Shown piece after piece: positions 1 through 12,478 of a stretch of 64,000 nucleotides of DNA. Under the pieces are notes generated by a model that was given only the letters and a program-made list of their open reading frames with translations, made no database searches and had not been told where the DNA came from. Source of the stretch: Isoetes taiwanensis (lineage: Eukaryota > Streptophyta > Lycopodiopsida > Isoetales > Isoetaceae); contig JAJEKV010000004.1 of the NCBI GenBank assembly GCA_021234155.1, positions 15,069,839 through 15,133,838 on the forward strand. Direction: 5' to 3'. A program made the position numbers and the translations under genes. The number at the start of each line of letters is the position of its first letter. Position 1 is the first letter of the stretch.

Positions 1-3000
1 CAAAGACTACATCTCTTGACATCTATTTCTGTCTTTTTGTTGCAAGTGCCGCTTTCACATCATAATCACCTCTTATATTTTTAACATCTAGTAATCTCAT
101 AGTTGAAATCTTTTGTGCCAAAAGTAACCTGTAAACAAAGGATCTAAGAGCATGTAACTAATTTGCAACTAGCACTTCCATCACGTGCATAGTTCAAAGC
201 AAGCCTATTAATTGCTGCAGATGTGGGAATAGAGCAGGCACTAAAATATGCGAAACAATAGGTATAGAACACATGCTGGCATTTGGGACATATTACATGT
301 ATCGTAGAAGCACGTTTATTGACTGAATTTTGTAGGCTTTCCATATCCATATAATTGAAAGAGGGAGAGAACTGGTGAACTTTGGTATAAATCTACTACT
401 CCAAAACAATGAATAGAATTCGAGGACAACTATGGCATTCGGATATCATTATATATCTTCTGGCATACGAACCAAAATAAGAGGCACCATAATTTCATGC
501 AAGATACATATGAGCATGTTTTTCTAAGAAGTTGAAGCAGCAAATATCTGGTCATAGGCAATAATTTAATGGCCCCGAAAATGACCTCTGCAGCTCTTAA
601 AAGGGTTTTCTAAACTTAAGAATTTAGGAATTTAAGCAAATTCCTCCAAGATGTCATAGGAGATGCTATGTCGATCCGCTCTATTGTCAGTAAATGTTTT
701 AAAACATAAAAACCGCAAACCGTTAAGACATTGCACTAAAATATGTAAGAAAAGGAGCAGTATCCGTTTAGTAGCAGAAATAGAAGGGAAAACATAGAGC
801 TGAAAGAATGTAGCTATGCTTTAATGGAATTCTCTGAATTACCCCAAAAGCCAAATATGCTAATGTTGAGACTTTGCATTATGCTGCAATCAGAGAGATG
901 AAAGCCGACCTTCTCATCTCTCAATCCATTTGGTACCTCTAATAATAGAATCGACCCAGTAAATCTGCATCGCTTATTCATGTTCGCGCTATGCACATTA
1001 TGTGGAATGTTCAGTCAGCCTATAAACAATGACAAAAGTATCATCATCCCAAATGCTTATCAGCCCTTGAATAACATAATTCGCCATTGCTGCCCCTTAA
1101 GGCTATAAAATGGTATGGCCTTAAAATGCCCCTTAAGCATTTAGGATACAAAAAGTGTATGGAATTGCAAAATAGTTGCATTCATGTAATGACACATGTA
1201 GCATCATCAATATGGCGGCTTACAATATGCTTGTGCAATGCCATCATCAACAGGATCCCAAAAAGCAACACAGCTAACATAAATTTTGGACCCACCACCA
1301 CCTACAGGAGAAATTTGTCAGTATTACATCTCAGAGATTACTTACAATAAATATAGTCCCACCATATGCATGACTTGATGTCATATAAGCCAAAGGACAG
1401 AAAAAGATTCATTGTAGACACATAATAGTCATCAATGTTCATCACTGACAATAAATAAGGAACCTGAAAGACAAAAGAATTCATTTTAGGGTTCAACAAC
1501 GTTTGACTCCATACACAGACTTATATAATCCTCAATTTATTTCATCCAAACATTTTTTGGCAGCCAATCTGACCTAAGCATGTACAATCTGCTCTCAAAG
1601 CAGTAAAATGTTTGATAATATTTTGTAGCCTACATATATAAAATTCTAAAGTGATCAAGATCGAGTTTGATGTGGTCAAACCAATGATGCATTCTCTTGC
1701 TTCCTGGGTTTGTTGATTGCAAGTCTTATGTAGCAGAAAACCATTAATATTATCTGCATTTGAAAGAAATTTTTGGGTCCTCATCATCGATATCCGAACT
1801 GAATGGAAAATCTACTTGTAGATCGGCTTCTCCTAAGCCAATTTTCTGTAGGATTTGAAGTGCTTCTGTGTACACAACCATATTGCCTTCAGAGTTTAGG
1901 GTGCGAGCCATCACTCTGACCACCACAATACTAATAGTAAGAACTCAAATATAGGTCTTTGTCTCATATAAAAAGTAGCTTGCTTGGATCAATATCTCAA
2001 ATCAAACCTGCCAGTTCGTGTGCTTTTGACATTTAGACCAAAGATCAATTATATGTGTTCCTGTTGCTTTTGCAACTTCCACACATGCTTCTGCATACAG
2101 GCCAGCAGTTTCATTTGTCCGCTCTCGAAGACTTGTAGCACCATCTCCATATTTGGCCCTGGATATGTAGAAGAGTCCAACAAATTGAGACCTTATATCA
2201 TCGATATTCTAAGCATTTATGATGCTTTATTATGAACATAAGAAGCAAGTCTAAACCTCGCATAAATTTGACGGCCATTTTCATCTATAGGTGGTGGTGT
2301 GATTAATATAATTTGAGGTGAGTCTGGCAGCCTCTGTCACACAAAATTTCTAAGCTTGTTTGCCGAAATTTTCTAAGAAACATATTTACGCTTCAAACCT
2401 TCGGTGAGATACAATTTGAGAAAGATTGCTCTTGTATTCGAGAGATTGGAACATCTTTGGCGTGCATTTTGACCTATCCGAAGGGCACAATTATTTGCTT
2501 CAAAAAAAACAATCACCAAAGATATAGGTTTTGATCATGTCCGACAAAAAGAAAAAGCGATAACATTACCTAAATTCAGGGCAAGAATGATGCGGAAAAA
2601 TAACATAATAAGCGGAGGGGGAGATGTAGAATGTTACTATTCCAAAAATATTGACGATTAAAAGAATGCGGATCAAATTGCGGATGCAAGAACAATGCAG
2701 GATTTCAATTCAAGGTTGTGAGTAATAGATTAAAGTACAATTTGAAAAATGATTTAGAAGTTGATATTGAGGCATGTACCAAGGGAAAGACTTCATTCAG
2801 CAAGCAAAGTGCCCATCTCGTGTTGTATCCACTGTATCCTCGGAGAAGCACATCTGCCTGAACTTAGATAAGTTTTCACTACAATTTTGCAGCCTGCATT
2901 GACTCTGAGAAATCTGGAAAAGTGTTCTGAGCGACTCACCTTACAGGCATAGGTATGAGCAAGGGCAGCTCCCAAAAATTAAAGTCGAAGCGAATGTAAA

Positions 3001-4106
3001 CAGAGTAGAGAGAAAACCCAAATCGCCCCCAAGTCGTACCTCTGCCATATAAGACTGTAAGAAAATTACATATTTGCACATACTCATCGCCATTGCCTGG
3101 GGATGCTGAAAGGGTGATGTTTATTGCAACGATAACCATGTTAAACTGTTTCTTGCACTTGGCATTTTGCAGAAAGGTCTCAAGAATATGAATTGAAAAA
3201 ACTGTTTCTTGCACTTGGCAGAAAAAACTATGAATTGAAAGGTTGGAGTAATGCGAAAAGAAGTCCGGTAGATCTCTACCTGCGAAGAAGACGGCTGAAA
3301 TGTCTCAAGAATATTAATCGTGCACAATAAATGCAAACAGAATCGCCACATACGAGTAGATTGCCCATCCAGGCCACTATCAAATGAAGGCAAGTTTCCA
3401 ACGAACAACCCGGACAAACAAAACTCGAACGCAGGAAATGCCATCGGCCAACAACTCTGATGGAGGATACGACACTGATTCAAACAAATGACGCATAGGC
3501 TAGAAAAATGAAAGAGTCTTTGCCTGAGCTGCAAATACAAACTTTGCATGAAAGAAAATGGTAGCTGCAGCTTCAAAATGATCGGTCAGGTCCTTATTTG
3601 CGATTCTTGACATGATTGAAAGCTCGAAGCTGGAGATCTTGGGGATTGGCACAGTTCGAAATAGACAAACCGGCGGGCAAATGGAAGCAGAAAAGGCCGG
3701 ACTAATGGATTTCATGGATCGATCATGGTCGAATAAAGGTAAAGCCGCATTTTAGTTCATCATCACGAGAGAGCCAACGTTGAGGCACCTCACGGACTTC
3801 CGTTTTCATCAAGCTATTCGATCTTGGTTTTTAAAGCCGTAACATTGGATTGATCAACTTTAGCTTCTACAACACCCTGCAGTAGTTGATTAAGAATAAA
3901 AAACATCCAACTTCAACGTTTTTAGTAGATTCCAAACAGGTTGATGCTAGAGCACATAGTGAAGACCTTGCATGTACCTCAATTTTCATGATTGTGTTGG
4001 AATAATCCATGAGCTCGACTCCATGCCCCGACTTAATCTGTTCCCTCTGCAGCAGAATCAAACTTACTTCGTTATAGATGCTTGATGAGATGAATTCACT
4101 GGTAAA
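1..4106. other. Unrecognised AT-rich sequence, no supportable gene
   Basis: I recognise no protein family, RNA gene or mobile element here. Open frames are short and AT-rich on both strands and match no family I know. A minus-strand frame around 3500-3715 has a plausible start region, but its translation is unfamiliar and no exon partner is evident. The stretch may be introns or flanking DNA of the minus-strand gene relic at 4.1-4.7 kb, or plain intergenic DNA. Confidence 0.5.
3143..3241. repeat. Short imperfect tandem duplication (~55 bp unit)
   Basis: The segment starting 'aaactgtttcttgcacttgg' at 3143 recurs at 3199. In both copies it is followed at some distance by 'atgaattgaaa', so a unit of roughly 55 bp is present twice in direct orientation, the second copy shortened. 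It looks like a local replication-slippage duplication. No gene depends on it. Confidence 0.75.
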
Positions 4107-4699
4107 TTAACAATAAGAAGGAATAAAAATGGCAAGTGCAGACAACATGATCATTGGAATCATGCAGTAGCCTACCAGGCTACAACATCTTCTAAAGATC
4201 TAGACGCCCATTTGTGCCAGCCATAAGGTTAAAGACAACATACAGAAATATGGAAGCCACAAGTCCCCATCCCAAAAATCACACCAAAATTCAGCTTCCC
4301 ATGTAGAAGCTGGCACAAGCCAAAGACCATACAAAATAAGAAGGGCCCTGATAAGTCAGCATCTTCGTGAAGATCTGGGTTTGTTCTTAATGGAAACAGC
4401 AAGACTCTTTTGCCAAATTTGAGATGGATTAATACCCAATTCTTCTAACAAAGGAGCTTCGTCTTCAAATGACCCATAGTTTGCACTGCCAAATCCAGTA
4501 CTAGTAGGAGGAGGTATAGTGTACAGCTGAATGTCGTGCCTAGGCAAGAAAAAACGAAATTGGGGCAAAGAGCATGTATAGTGAGTTTGAAGCTAAAATG
4601 TAGAAATGAAAATAGATTTCTTACCAGAATCCGGCAGTTTGAATATGTCCGTTGGGTGGGTAAAAAAATGATAACTGAGCTGAGGTACATTCGATTCCC
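4107..4699 (-). pseudogene. YIP1-family (YIPF-like) membrane protein gene relic, two exons visible
   Basis: YIP1-family proteins are multi-pass membrane proteins of ER-to-Golgi traffic that bind Rab GTPases. Exon A (4699-4625) encodes a peptide containing FFYPPNGHIQTAGFW and ends at a GT donor. An 85 bp intron follows, and exon B starts at 4539 after 'ttcttgcctag'. The reading phase is kept across this junction. Exon B carries the family signature PLLEELGINPSQIWQKSLAV, then NPDLHEDADLSGPFLF and VGYCMIPMIMLSALAIF, which correspond to the start of the membrane region and a later membrane helix. The frame is broken at least three times: about 5 bases are missing after QKSLAV, one base is extra near 4245, and one is extra near 4200 where LDLYRC is expected. 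The retained intron means it is not a processed copy. It is either a decayed gene or a real gene with consensus indels. The N-terminal exons are not identified. Confidence 0.8.
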
Positions 4700-5019
4700 C
4701 TAGGGTGGACTCAAGCCGAGGAGTGAATATCATGCCGAACAAAAGCTTCCAAAGCAAAGGATCACCATCCAGAAAACGTACTCCCTTTCCCTCTCATCTT
4801 TATACCTCCGACTGAAAGTAACAACACTAGCGCAGCTTTTAACCTAGATATGAATATGAAGGCTAGGCTTTTGAGAAGCATAACACTGAAGAAACCTAGA
4901 TCTTGAGGGTATCTCAGATATAGATATATTCAAGATTGTCTATTGGGAGCCTAGAAGAGGCAGAACCGAGGGATTGGAAATGCGGAGAAGTATAGAACTG
5001 CTACAAAACTTCAAAACCA

Positions 5020-5350
5020 CAAATCAGACAAACTCAAAACGACCAAATTGCAACGGCAATCGCAATGTAATGGCGCCATCCTAGGATCTAGGATCTGTAT
5101 CTTTGCTAGGAATGGCAAAAATCTCTGTAGATCTGCAAAAAACATAAAATATATCAGAAGACCATAGCCATCATTTATTTGGTGGCAAGAGAACAGAAAA
5201 CAATAATAGAAAGTGCAAGCCATACCCGGCTGCATAACCGTGTTGATCCCTCATCGATGGATGTGCGCCATCATAGAAGATGAAGCATGGATGGTGCCCC
5301 TGATAAGGTTGGAGCTTAAATCCAGCTTTCTTAGATTGGTCAGACTCCAT
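5020..5350 (-). other. Candidate start exon plus second exon of an unknown small gene
   Basis: A minus-strand ATG at 5350 opens a frame starting MESDQSKKAGFKLQ that ends at a possible donor at 5226/5225 (CCGG|GTATGG). A T-rich tract ending in TTTTTTGCAG lies at 5133, and the following sequence keeps the frame open (STEIFAIPSKDTDPRS) until a TAG. The splice phase agrees, giving a predicted protein of only about 58 residues. I do not recognise the family. It lies upstream of, and on the same strand as, the YIP1 relic, so these could be its 5' exons. I cannot show this. Confidence 0.25.
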
Positions 5351-5412
5351 CTCTATCTTCCAATTGAAAGCAGAGCAAGCTGCAGAGATATGCAATAAGT
5401 ATTTTCATAACT

Positions 5413-6350
5413 TTAGATAATGGCAGGCTTAACCATAACAATGAAATATCGGATCAGATTAATAAAATAACAATGCATAGTTGCAGCAGATGCATGTCTG
5501 GCCAGCTTAACCATGACAATGACATAGAATGAAAATAAAGGTACACAATTCAAAATAACAACGCATGGTTGCAGCAGATGCATGTCTGCAGCAGATGCAT
5601 AGTTACATTTGTTATAAAGCTCCGTGAACCTGTAGAAGAGGAGTGTGGTTCTTGAAGTCTGCTTGGAGCAAGTGTAAACTTCTTCATAATATACCTGCAA
5701 TACAACACCTGCTTGTGAGAAAGTGAAGCACAAATGTTGCATTTCCAATGTCTGCCGTGAGCAGCCAGTCTAAGCAGCTGAGGGAAAATCTCTAGTTCTT
5801 GCTGGACATGGAATTTGTGATGAATTAACTTTGCCTGGCAATAAAGTCCGTTTGTTATTGGTTGTTTCCAGTGATGAGGCACTGTGGGGGTTGCAGGCCT
5901 TTGTCCGAGAAGCGGTGATCATACAATTGGGCAGCTACACAACATAATCAGTAAGAAGGAAGAGGAGATGATCAAACGAAATAATACGTCCGGGCTCGTC
6001 TTGATATTACGAACCAGTATGAGTTTCCAACGAAAAGGCTCCCATTTTCTTGTTTCAAAACGCCGCTCTTTCGCAAAATGCTCACCTGCCAAATTGCGAG
6101 CTTTGAGACGGTAAAGAACCACCCAGACGCAAGTTTGCATCGTGCTGGCCTGACCTAGTTTCTGTACATCAGAGAATGGAACAAAGAAAACAATTTTTGC
6201 ATTAAGAACTCCATCTTCGAGCAATCATGACATGCAGAGCAGTTCCAAAGAGAATCGAGCCCAAATGTGCATAAGATCTAGGATGACGAGTACCTGGGAC
6301 TACAAAATCGCGGAATCGATGATATTTTAGGCCCGTTTGGCACACTGAGA
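5413..6350. other. Unrecognised region with short open frames
   Basis: Minus-strand frames at 5413-5882 contain a short Cys-pair peptide (HWKCNICASL) faintly like a zinc-ribbon segment, but the surroundings match no family well enough to call. Two near-identical phrases 'gcagcagatgcatgtctg' around 5484 and 5573 show a small local repeat. The rest, up to the start of the tandem array near 6358, holds nothing I can support. Confidence 0.4.
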
Positions 6351-6357
6351 CCAGATT

Positions 6358-8160
6358 GATTGCTAAAAAGGAAGATTATCCACAATAACAACTACGTAGA
6401 TGGATCAGACAGAGATTTATGCCGATCACTGTTTGGCTTCTGAGAAAATGATCCATGAAAAATGAGCGGATTCTCAAAGTATATCAGAGCAGCAAATTCG
6501 ATTCGCGGCACATTTTTCTTTATTTTTTTTTTTCTTTATCCACCCCTTCAGATAGAAGAGGGAGTCATGGAATAAGGGTGGCCACATGTCGTCGGGCCAT
6601 CTTGAAACGGAAGGAGTTTCAGCCGAAAAATGGAGGAGAGGCCTCCGATTGATGTCGGAGGCCGCTTTTAATGTTCCAATCCGTGGAGGAACACCCAAAA
6701 ATTTTAGTCTTGATCGCCCTGTTTTCCTCTCTTACCGCGGTTGTTTCTGCCGCTCTTCCCTCTCTCGTATCCCCTCTCGTATCAGATTCATATACGGAGG
6801 GGAGGGCCGTGAAGATTGCATGTGGCCACCCCTAATGGAGCCGCGCTTCCATAAGTTAGCCCAGATGAGGCGAAAGATTGAAAGTGTACATTTTAATTTT
6901 AATTAAGATAATTTAAAACCCAAACTTGCAGATATTAATTGTCGGCCTCAAAAGTCACAATATCATTAATTTCGGGACCACCTCATCAACATAGGATTAA
7001 TTGCATTTAATATATGCGGCTAAATCTAGGCCATTGATCTAGCACATTCTAGGGCCTAGATCAAAAGCCCCAAATGAAGGGGCCATTTGAGGTGGCTTCA
7101 TCAGGGCCGTTGGATCTGAAATATGGACGATCTAACGGGTGAGATCAAAAGCCCCAAATAAGGGGGTTGCTTGGGGATCATGACGTGGCTTCGTCTGAGT
7201 CGTTGGATTTCCAATCCCGACCGTCCGGTGGCGACACCTCGTCTAGATTCAAATAATTGTATATATATAATGATATATATATTGCTAAAAGGAAGATTAT
7301 CCACAATAACAACTACGTAGATGGATCGGCGAGAGATTTATGCCGATCAACGTTTGGCTTACGAAAATGATCCATGAAAAATGAGCGGTTCTCAAAGTAT
7401 ATCGGGCGACAAATTCGATTCGGCACACATTTTCTTTTATTTTCTTTTTCTTTATCCACCCTTCGTATAGAAGAGGAGTCGGGGAATAAGGGTGGCCACA
7501 TGTCAGTTTTCATCTTGAAACGGAAGGAGTTTCAGCCGAAAAATGGGCGGCGGAGGCCTCCGATTGATGTCGGAGGCCGGTTTTTAATGTTCCAATCCGG
7601 CGAGAGGAACACCCAAAAATTTTAGTCTTGATCGTCTGTTTTCCTCTCTTACAAATCTTCGCCATTGTTCTTCCCTCTTCCCTCTCTCGTATCCCCTCTC
7701 AGATCGATTCATATCTGTGGAGGGGAGGGCCGTGAAGATTGCATGTGGCCACCCCTAATGGAGCCGCGCTTCCATAAGTTAGCCCGATGAGGCGAAAAGA
7801 TTGAAAGTGTACATTTTAATTTTAATTAAGATAATTTAAAACCCAAACTTACCAGGATATTAATTGTCGGGCCTCAAAAGTCACAATATCATTAATTTCG
7901 GGACCACCTCATCAACATAGGATTAATTGCATTTAATATATGCGGCTAAATCTAGGCCATTGATCTAGCACATTCTAGGGCCTAGATCAAAAGCCCCAAA
8001 TGAAGGGGCCATTTGAGGTGGCTTCATCGGGGCGTTGGATGCGAAATATGGACGATCTAAGGTGAGATCAAAGCCCCAAATAAGGGGTTGCTTGGGGATC
8101 ATGGCGTGGCTTCGTGCGAGTCGTTGGATTTCACAATCCGAACCGTCCGGGCAATGGCCC
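6358..8160. repeat. Tandem direct duplication, ~923 bp unit x2
   Basis: The phrase 'ggaagattatccacaataac' occurs at about 6370 and 7290, and the sequence stays parallel for more than 800 bp. Both copies share 'cggaaggagtttcagccg', 'catgtggccacccctaatgg', a stretch ending in 'aattaagataatttaaaacc' and then module I (see the 830 bp array). Copy 1 ends in a short TA-rich spacer (7255-7280). Copy 2 runs into the 830 bp array without a break. Differences are many small indels and substitutions. No coding function is evident. Confidence 0.9.
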
Positions 8161-10685
8161 TCGGACTTTCCGCCACATGGCCACTCGGCCATTTTTCTGG
8201 GCCATAACGCCTCTGCACAGGACGTTATCAGCCTTAACGCCTTTGGCCGAGGCATTTAGCATTACCCGCCATAGCCAAGCTTGGCCCGTGTTAGCAATCG
8301 CGACCGTATGCTCGATCAAAACACGGTATGCTCGATCAAAAGCGGTATGCTCGATGCTCATGCACAACATACGATGCTCTAATCTTTTATTTGCTTGCAC
8401 CAGCCTAACCGAAATGGTAGAATTGCCCTGGTCGAAATGGCGGAAGACCGGTGTTTTTGAAACAGCAAATCGAGTTCTTGAAGCTAATCTTGGATCAGCG
8501 TTGCAACTTGCGACATCTCTGCGGCATACCCGCTCTTGGGCGAACCATCTCTGCCGGCAACAAAAAGCTTTGAAATAAGATCAAACAAGAAGAATAGGCT
8601 CAAAAAAATCTCTGCTGCAAGAAGCTCGCTCAAAATCTCTCGCGGCAACAAGAAGCTTTGCAACACGATCTTGGTGGTGACCTAACCTCATCAATCAAAT
8701 GCCCCGATCAGAATGGAACATCAACCATGTGATTGGATCGACCGAACCCATTTTGCCAAGAAGCCAAACTCCGACAAATTTTGTTGTTAGAAGCCATTGA
8801 TCTAGCACATTCTAGGGCCTAGATCAAAAGCCCCAAATGAAGGGGCCATTTGAGGTGGCTTCATCGGGGCGTTGGATCTGAAATATGGACGATCTAACGG
8901 GTGAGATCAAAAGCCCCAAATAAGGGGTTGCTTGGGGATCATGACGTGGCTTCGTCACGAAGTGGTTGGATTTCACAATCTGAACCGTCCAGGCGGCGAC
9001 ACCTCGGCGTCTAGATTCAAATACCATAACGCCTCTGCACAGGACGTTATCAGCCTTAACGTCTTTGGCCGAGGCATTTAGCATTACCCGCCATAGCCAA
9101 GCTTGGCCCAGGTTAGCAATGCCTGCCTTTGTATGCTCCGATCAAAACACGATGCTCGATCAAAAGCGGTATGCTCGATGCTCTCGATGCACAACCGATA
9201 TGCTCTAATCTTTTATTTGCTTGCACCAGCCTAACCGAAATGGTAGAATCGCCGGTCGAAATGGCGAAGACCGGTGTTTTTGAAACAGAGCAAATCGAGT
9301 TCTTGAAGCTAATCTTGGATCGCGTTGCAACTTATGACATCTCTGCGGCATACACGCTCTTGGACGAACCATCTCTGCGGCAACAAAAAGCTTTGAAATA
9401 AGATCAAACAAGAAGAATAGGCTCGCTCAAAAATCTCTGCTGCAAGAAGCTCTTGCTCAAAATCTCTGCAGACAACAAGAAGCTTTGCAACACGATCTTG
9501 GTGGTGACCTAACCTCATCAATCAAATGCCCCGATCTCGTAATGTGAACATCAACCATGTGATTGGATCGGCGAACCCATTTTGCCAAGAAGCCAAACTC
9601 AGACAAATTTTGTTGTTAGAAGCCATTGATCTAGCACATTCTAGGGCCTAGATCAAAAGCCCCAAATGAAGGGGCCATTTGAGGTGGCTTCATCAGGGCG
9701 TTGGATCTGAAATATGGACGATCTAACGGGTGAGATCAAAAGCCCCAAATAAGGGGTTGCTTGGGGATCATGGCGTGGCTTCGTCGAGTCGTTGGATTTC
9801 ACAATCCCCGAACCGGCCTGGCGGGCGACACCTCGGCCTAGATTCAAATACCATAACGCCTTCTGCACTTGCAGACGTTATCAGCCTTAACGCCTTTGGT
9901 AGAGGCATTTAGCATTACCCGCCATAGCCAAGCTTGGCCCAAAATGTTAGCAATCTGATCAGATGCTCGATCAAAACACGGTATGCTCTGACAAAACAAG
10001 ATGCTCGATGCTCGATGCACAACACGGTATGCTCTAATCTTTTATTTGCTTGCACCAGCCTAACCGAAATGGTAGAATCATACGGTCGAAATGGCGGAAG
10101 ACCGGTGTTTTTGAAACAGAGCAAATCGAGTTCTTGAAGCTAATCTTGGATCGGCGTTGCAACTTGCGACATCTCTGCGGCATACCCTCTTTGGCCGAAC
10201 CATCTCTGCGGCAACAAAAAGCTTTGAAATAAGATCAAACAAGAAGAATAGGCTCACGCTCAAAAATCTCTGCTGCAAGAAGCTCGCTCAAAATCTCTGC
10301 GGCACAAGAAGCTTTGCAACACGATCTTGGTGGTGACCTAACCTCATCAATCAAATGCCCCGATCTTTGTAGCGAGAACATCAACCATGTGATTGGATCG
10401 ACGAACCCATTTTGCCAAGAAGCCAAACTCCGACAAATTTTGTTGTTAGAAGCCATTGATCTAGCACATTCTAGGGCCTAGATCAAAAGCCCCAAATGAA
10501 GGGGCCATTTGAGGTGGCTTCATCAGGGCCGTTGGATCTGAAATATGGACGATCTAACGGGTGAGATCAAAAGCCCCAAATAAGGGGTTGCTTGGGGATC
10601 ATGGCGTGGCTTCCGTATGGACGAGTCGTTGGATTTCACAATCCAAGCGAATCGGTGCCGACACCTCGGCGTCTAGATTCAAATA

Positions 10686-10690
<5 letters not shown>
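7958..10690. repeat. Tandem array, ~830 bp unit, three full copies plus a partial fourth
   Basis: The phrase 'gccattgatctagcacattc' starts units at about 7958, 8793, 9622 and 10452, spaced 829-835 bp. Each unit has module I (~230 bp, two sub-repeats of 'gatcaaaagccccaaat' about 100 bp apart) and module II (~600 bp, starting 'ccataacgcctctgcac'). The partial fourth unit is module I only and ends directly at the (TA)n of the foldback element. An extra copy of module I alone lies at 7030-7258. Module I resembles the arms of the inverted-repeat element at 20.3-21.3 kb, so the array was probably built from a transposon end. Confidence 0.92.
9129..9401 (+). other. Small ORF carried by the 830 bp tandem unit (unknown product)
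   Basis: In module II of the array an open frame encodes a segment containing MAKTGVFETEQIEFLKLILD and ends QQKALK before TAA. The third unit keeps the same reading frame in this part (10050-10232). The first (8114-8578) ends in the same QQKALK but is shifted in the middle. I recognise no family. It may be a chance frame or a relic of a gene captured before the array formed. Evidence for translation is weak. Confidence 0.25.

Positions 10691-10771
<81 letters not shown>
10690..10771. repeat. (TA)n microsatellite, left boundary of foldback element 1
   Basis: About 82 bp of uninterrupted TA dinucleotides. Left of it is module I of the tandem array ('attcaaataattg'). Right of it is the terminal motif 'ttgtactatgaggggagtgt' of foldback element 1. 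Confidence 0.97.
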
Positions 10772-10775
<4 letters not shown>

Positions 10776-10829
10776 ATATATTGTACTATGAGGGGAGTGT
10801 ACAAATTTTGAGTCATTCGGTGAAGATTC

Positions 10830-11640
10830 TATAAAGATTCTCTTAGATTCTTCAAGGCTTAGAAAACATTTCCCTAGATTCTCGAAGATTTCACAAAGAT
10901 TCCCTTAGATTCCTCTACAATCTGTTGAGATTCTCATAGATTCATTAAGATTCTCTTGAGTTTCCTCTAGATTATCAAAGATTAACCCAAATTTCCTCTA
11001 GATTCTCCAAGATTCTATGTAGATTCTCCTAAATTCCCATAGATTCTATGAATATTCTCCTGCAAAACACATCCAATGTGAAAGATTCCCCAGGATTTCA
11101 CAAAGATTCTTAATGTTCTACAAAGATTCCTCTAGATTCTCTAAGATTATATATAGATTTTATGTAGATTCCCCTAGATTCCTTTAGATATTATGTATAT
11201 TCCCCTAGATTCCATTAGATCTAAGTATATTCCCCTAGATTCTCCAAGATTCCATTAAAGATCACGTAGATTCTCAAAGACTCTACGAAGATGCACTTAG
11301 ATTCTGCTAGATTTTCTAAGATTCTCTTAAGATTCCCATAGATTCCCTAATTCTGTTGAGATTCCTCTAGATTCCCCAAGTTTCTATGTAGATTCTCCCA
11401 GATCCCCTTAGATTCTATGAAGATTCCCCTAGATTCTTCAAGATTTTATCAAGATTCCCCTAGATTCTCAAAGGTTTTATAAAAATTCGCTTAGATTCTT
11501 AAAGATTCTCTTGTGATTCCCATAGATTCCTTAAGATTCTTTTGAGATTCCTTTACGTTCTTTAAGATTCTATGAAGATTCCACTAGATTCTCTTAAATT
11601 CCCATAAAATTCCAAGATTCCAAGAAGATTCTTAATATTT
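10830..11640. repeat. Left arm: helically phased GATTC repeat (31 bp = 10+10+11)
   Basis: GATTC or a close variant recurs every 10 or 11 bp across about 800 bp. For example, 10890-11040 parses into successive units of 10, 11, 10, 10, 11, 10, 10, 11 bases. The higher-order period is about 31 bp. Individual units have diverged in their variable bases, but the spacing is largely kept. No long ORF crosses it. Confidence 0.9.
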
Positions 11641-12256
11641 GATCATATTTGCTTCATCTACGACGAAACGATATCAATGCACTACTCATTGGAAAGCTCT
11701 TGATGAGAGGAATCCAAGGGCATAGGCACCACCTTCATCCCACCCATTTGCTACAAAGTTCACGGGCCTTTGAAGATAATTAAAAAAAGAAGCTTCCTTG
11801 AAATTCCTTCCATAAATGTTGGTGCCACCTCATTACTTTTTTTATTAAATGAGGATGCCACCTCAACTCCTTTAATAAATAAATTGCAACTTAATAAAAA
11901 AACTTAATGGCCAAGATTTCTCCTCCCCCTTTTGATTCAAGGGCGAGATTGGCCACACCAAAAACACCTTTAGGGACCTTCCCTTGCACCTTCCTTAAAA
12001 AAAATCAAGGGCTATGATTTTGCCTTCCCCCTGATCCAACCTGCCTAGAGTCATGGTGCATGCCCCATGCATGACCCCATGTAGATCCTAAGGCCATAAG
12101 CGTGCCACCTCATTGGCCCCCAAATGAGACGGCCTAGATTAATTTGAATATGTAAACAATCCATGGGTACATCGTTTCCCATGGACACATAGAATAATTA
12201 TATATATATTACGATATATATATATCATTAATATATATACACGTATATCACATGCT

Positions 12257-12478
12257 ATGGGCATCGTGGACATTTTATATAAAGTTGTCATCTCGGCCGC
12301 TCACCCCTTGGGGAATAAGAGGTGGCGCAATTGTGGCCCCTCGGATATGATGGGCATGCATGGAGGCATGCATGGGTCATGCATGGGGGCATGCACCACA
12401 TCCCCGGACCGTTGGATCAAAAGGAGGATAAATCCTAGCCCTTGGTTTTATGAGGAAGGTGCAAGGAAGGTCCTTTAA
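12257..12478. repeat. Inner segment of foldback arm with clustered CATGCATG motifs
   Basis: Around 12351-12400 there are several overlapping or adjacent CATGCATG/GCATGCATGG motifs. The matching left-arm segment (12055-12085) has the complementary cluster. The same cluster recurs at 20887-20920, 53738-53800 and 60663-60690, making it one of the best conserved internal landmarks of the family. CATGCA is the RY motif bound by plant B3-domain factors. A role here is inference. The open frame across it is not coding. Confidence 0.7.

Noticed and set aside
5720-5790. SEC24-like zinc-ribbon peptide (HWKCNICASL), minus strand
   Set aside because: Only one Cys pair and about ten residues are similar. 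The expected first Cys pair and following gelsolin/trunk sequence are absent.
6359-10690. CRISPR-like array
   Set aside because: Units are ~830-923 bp tandem copies without short spacers, in a eukaryotic context.
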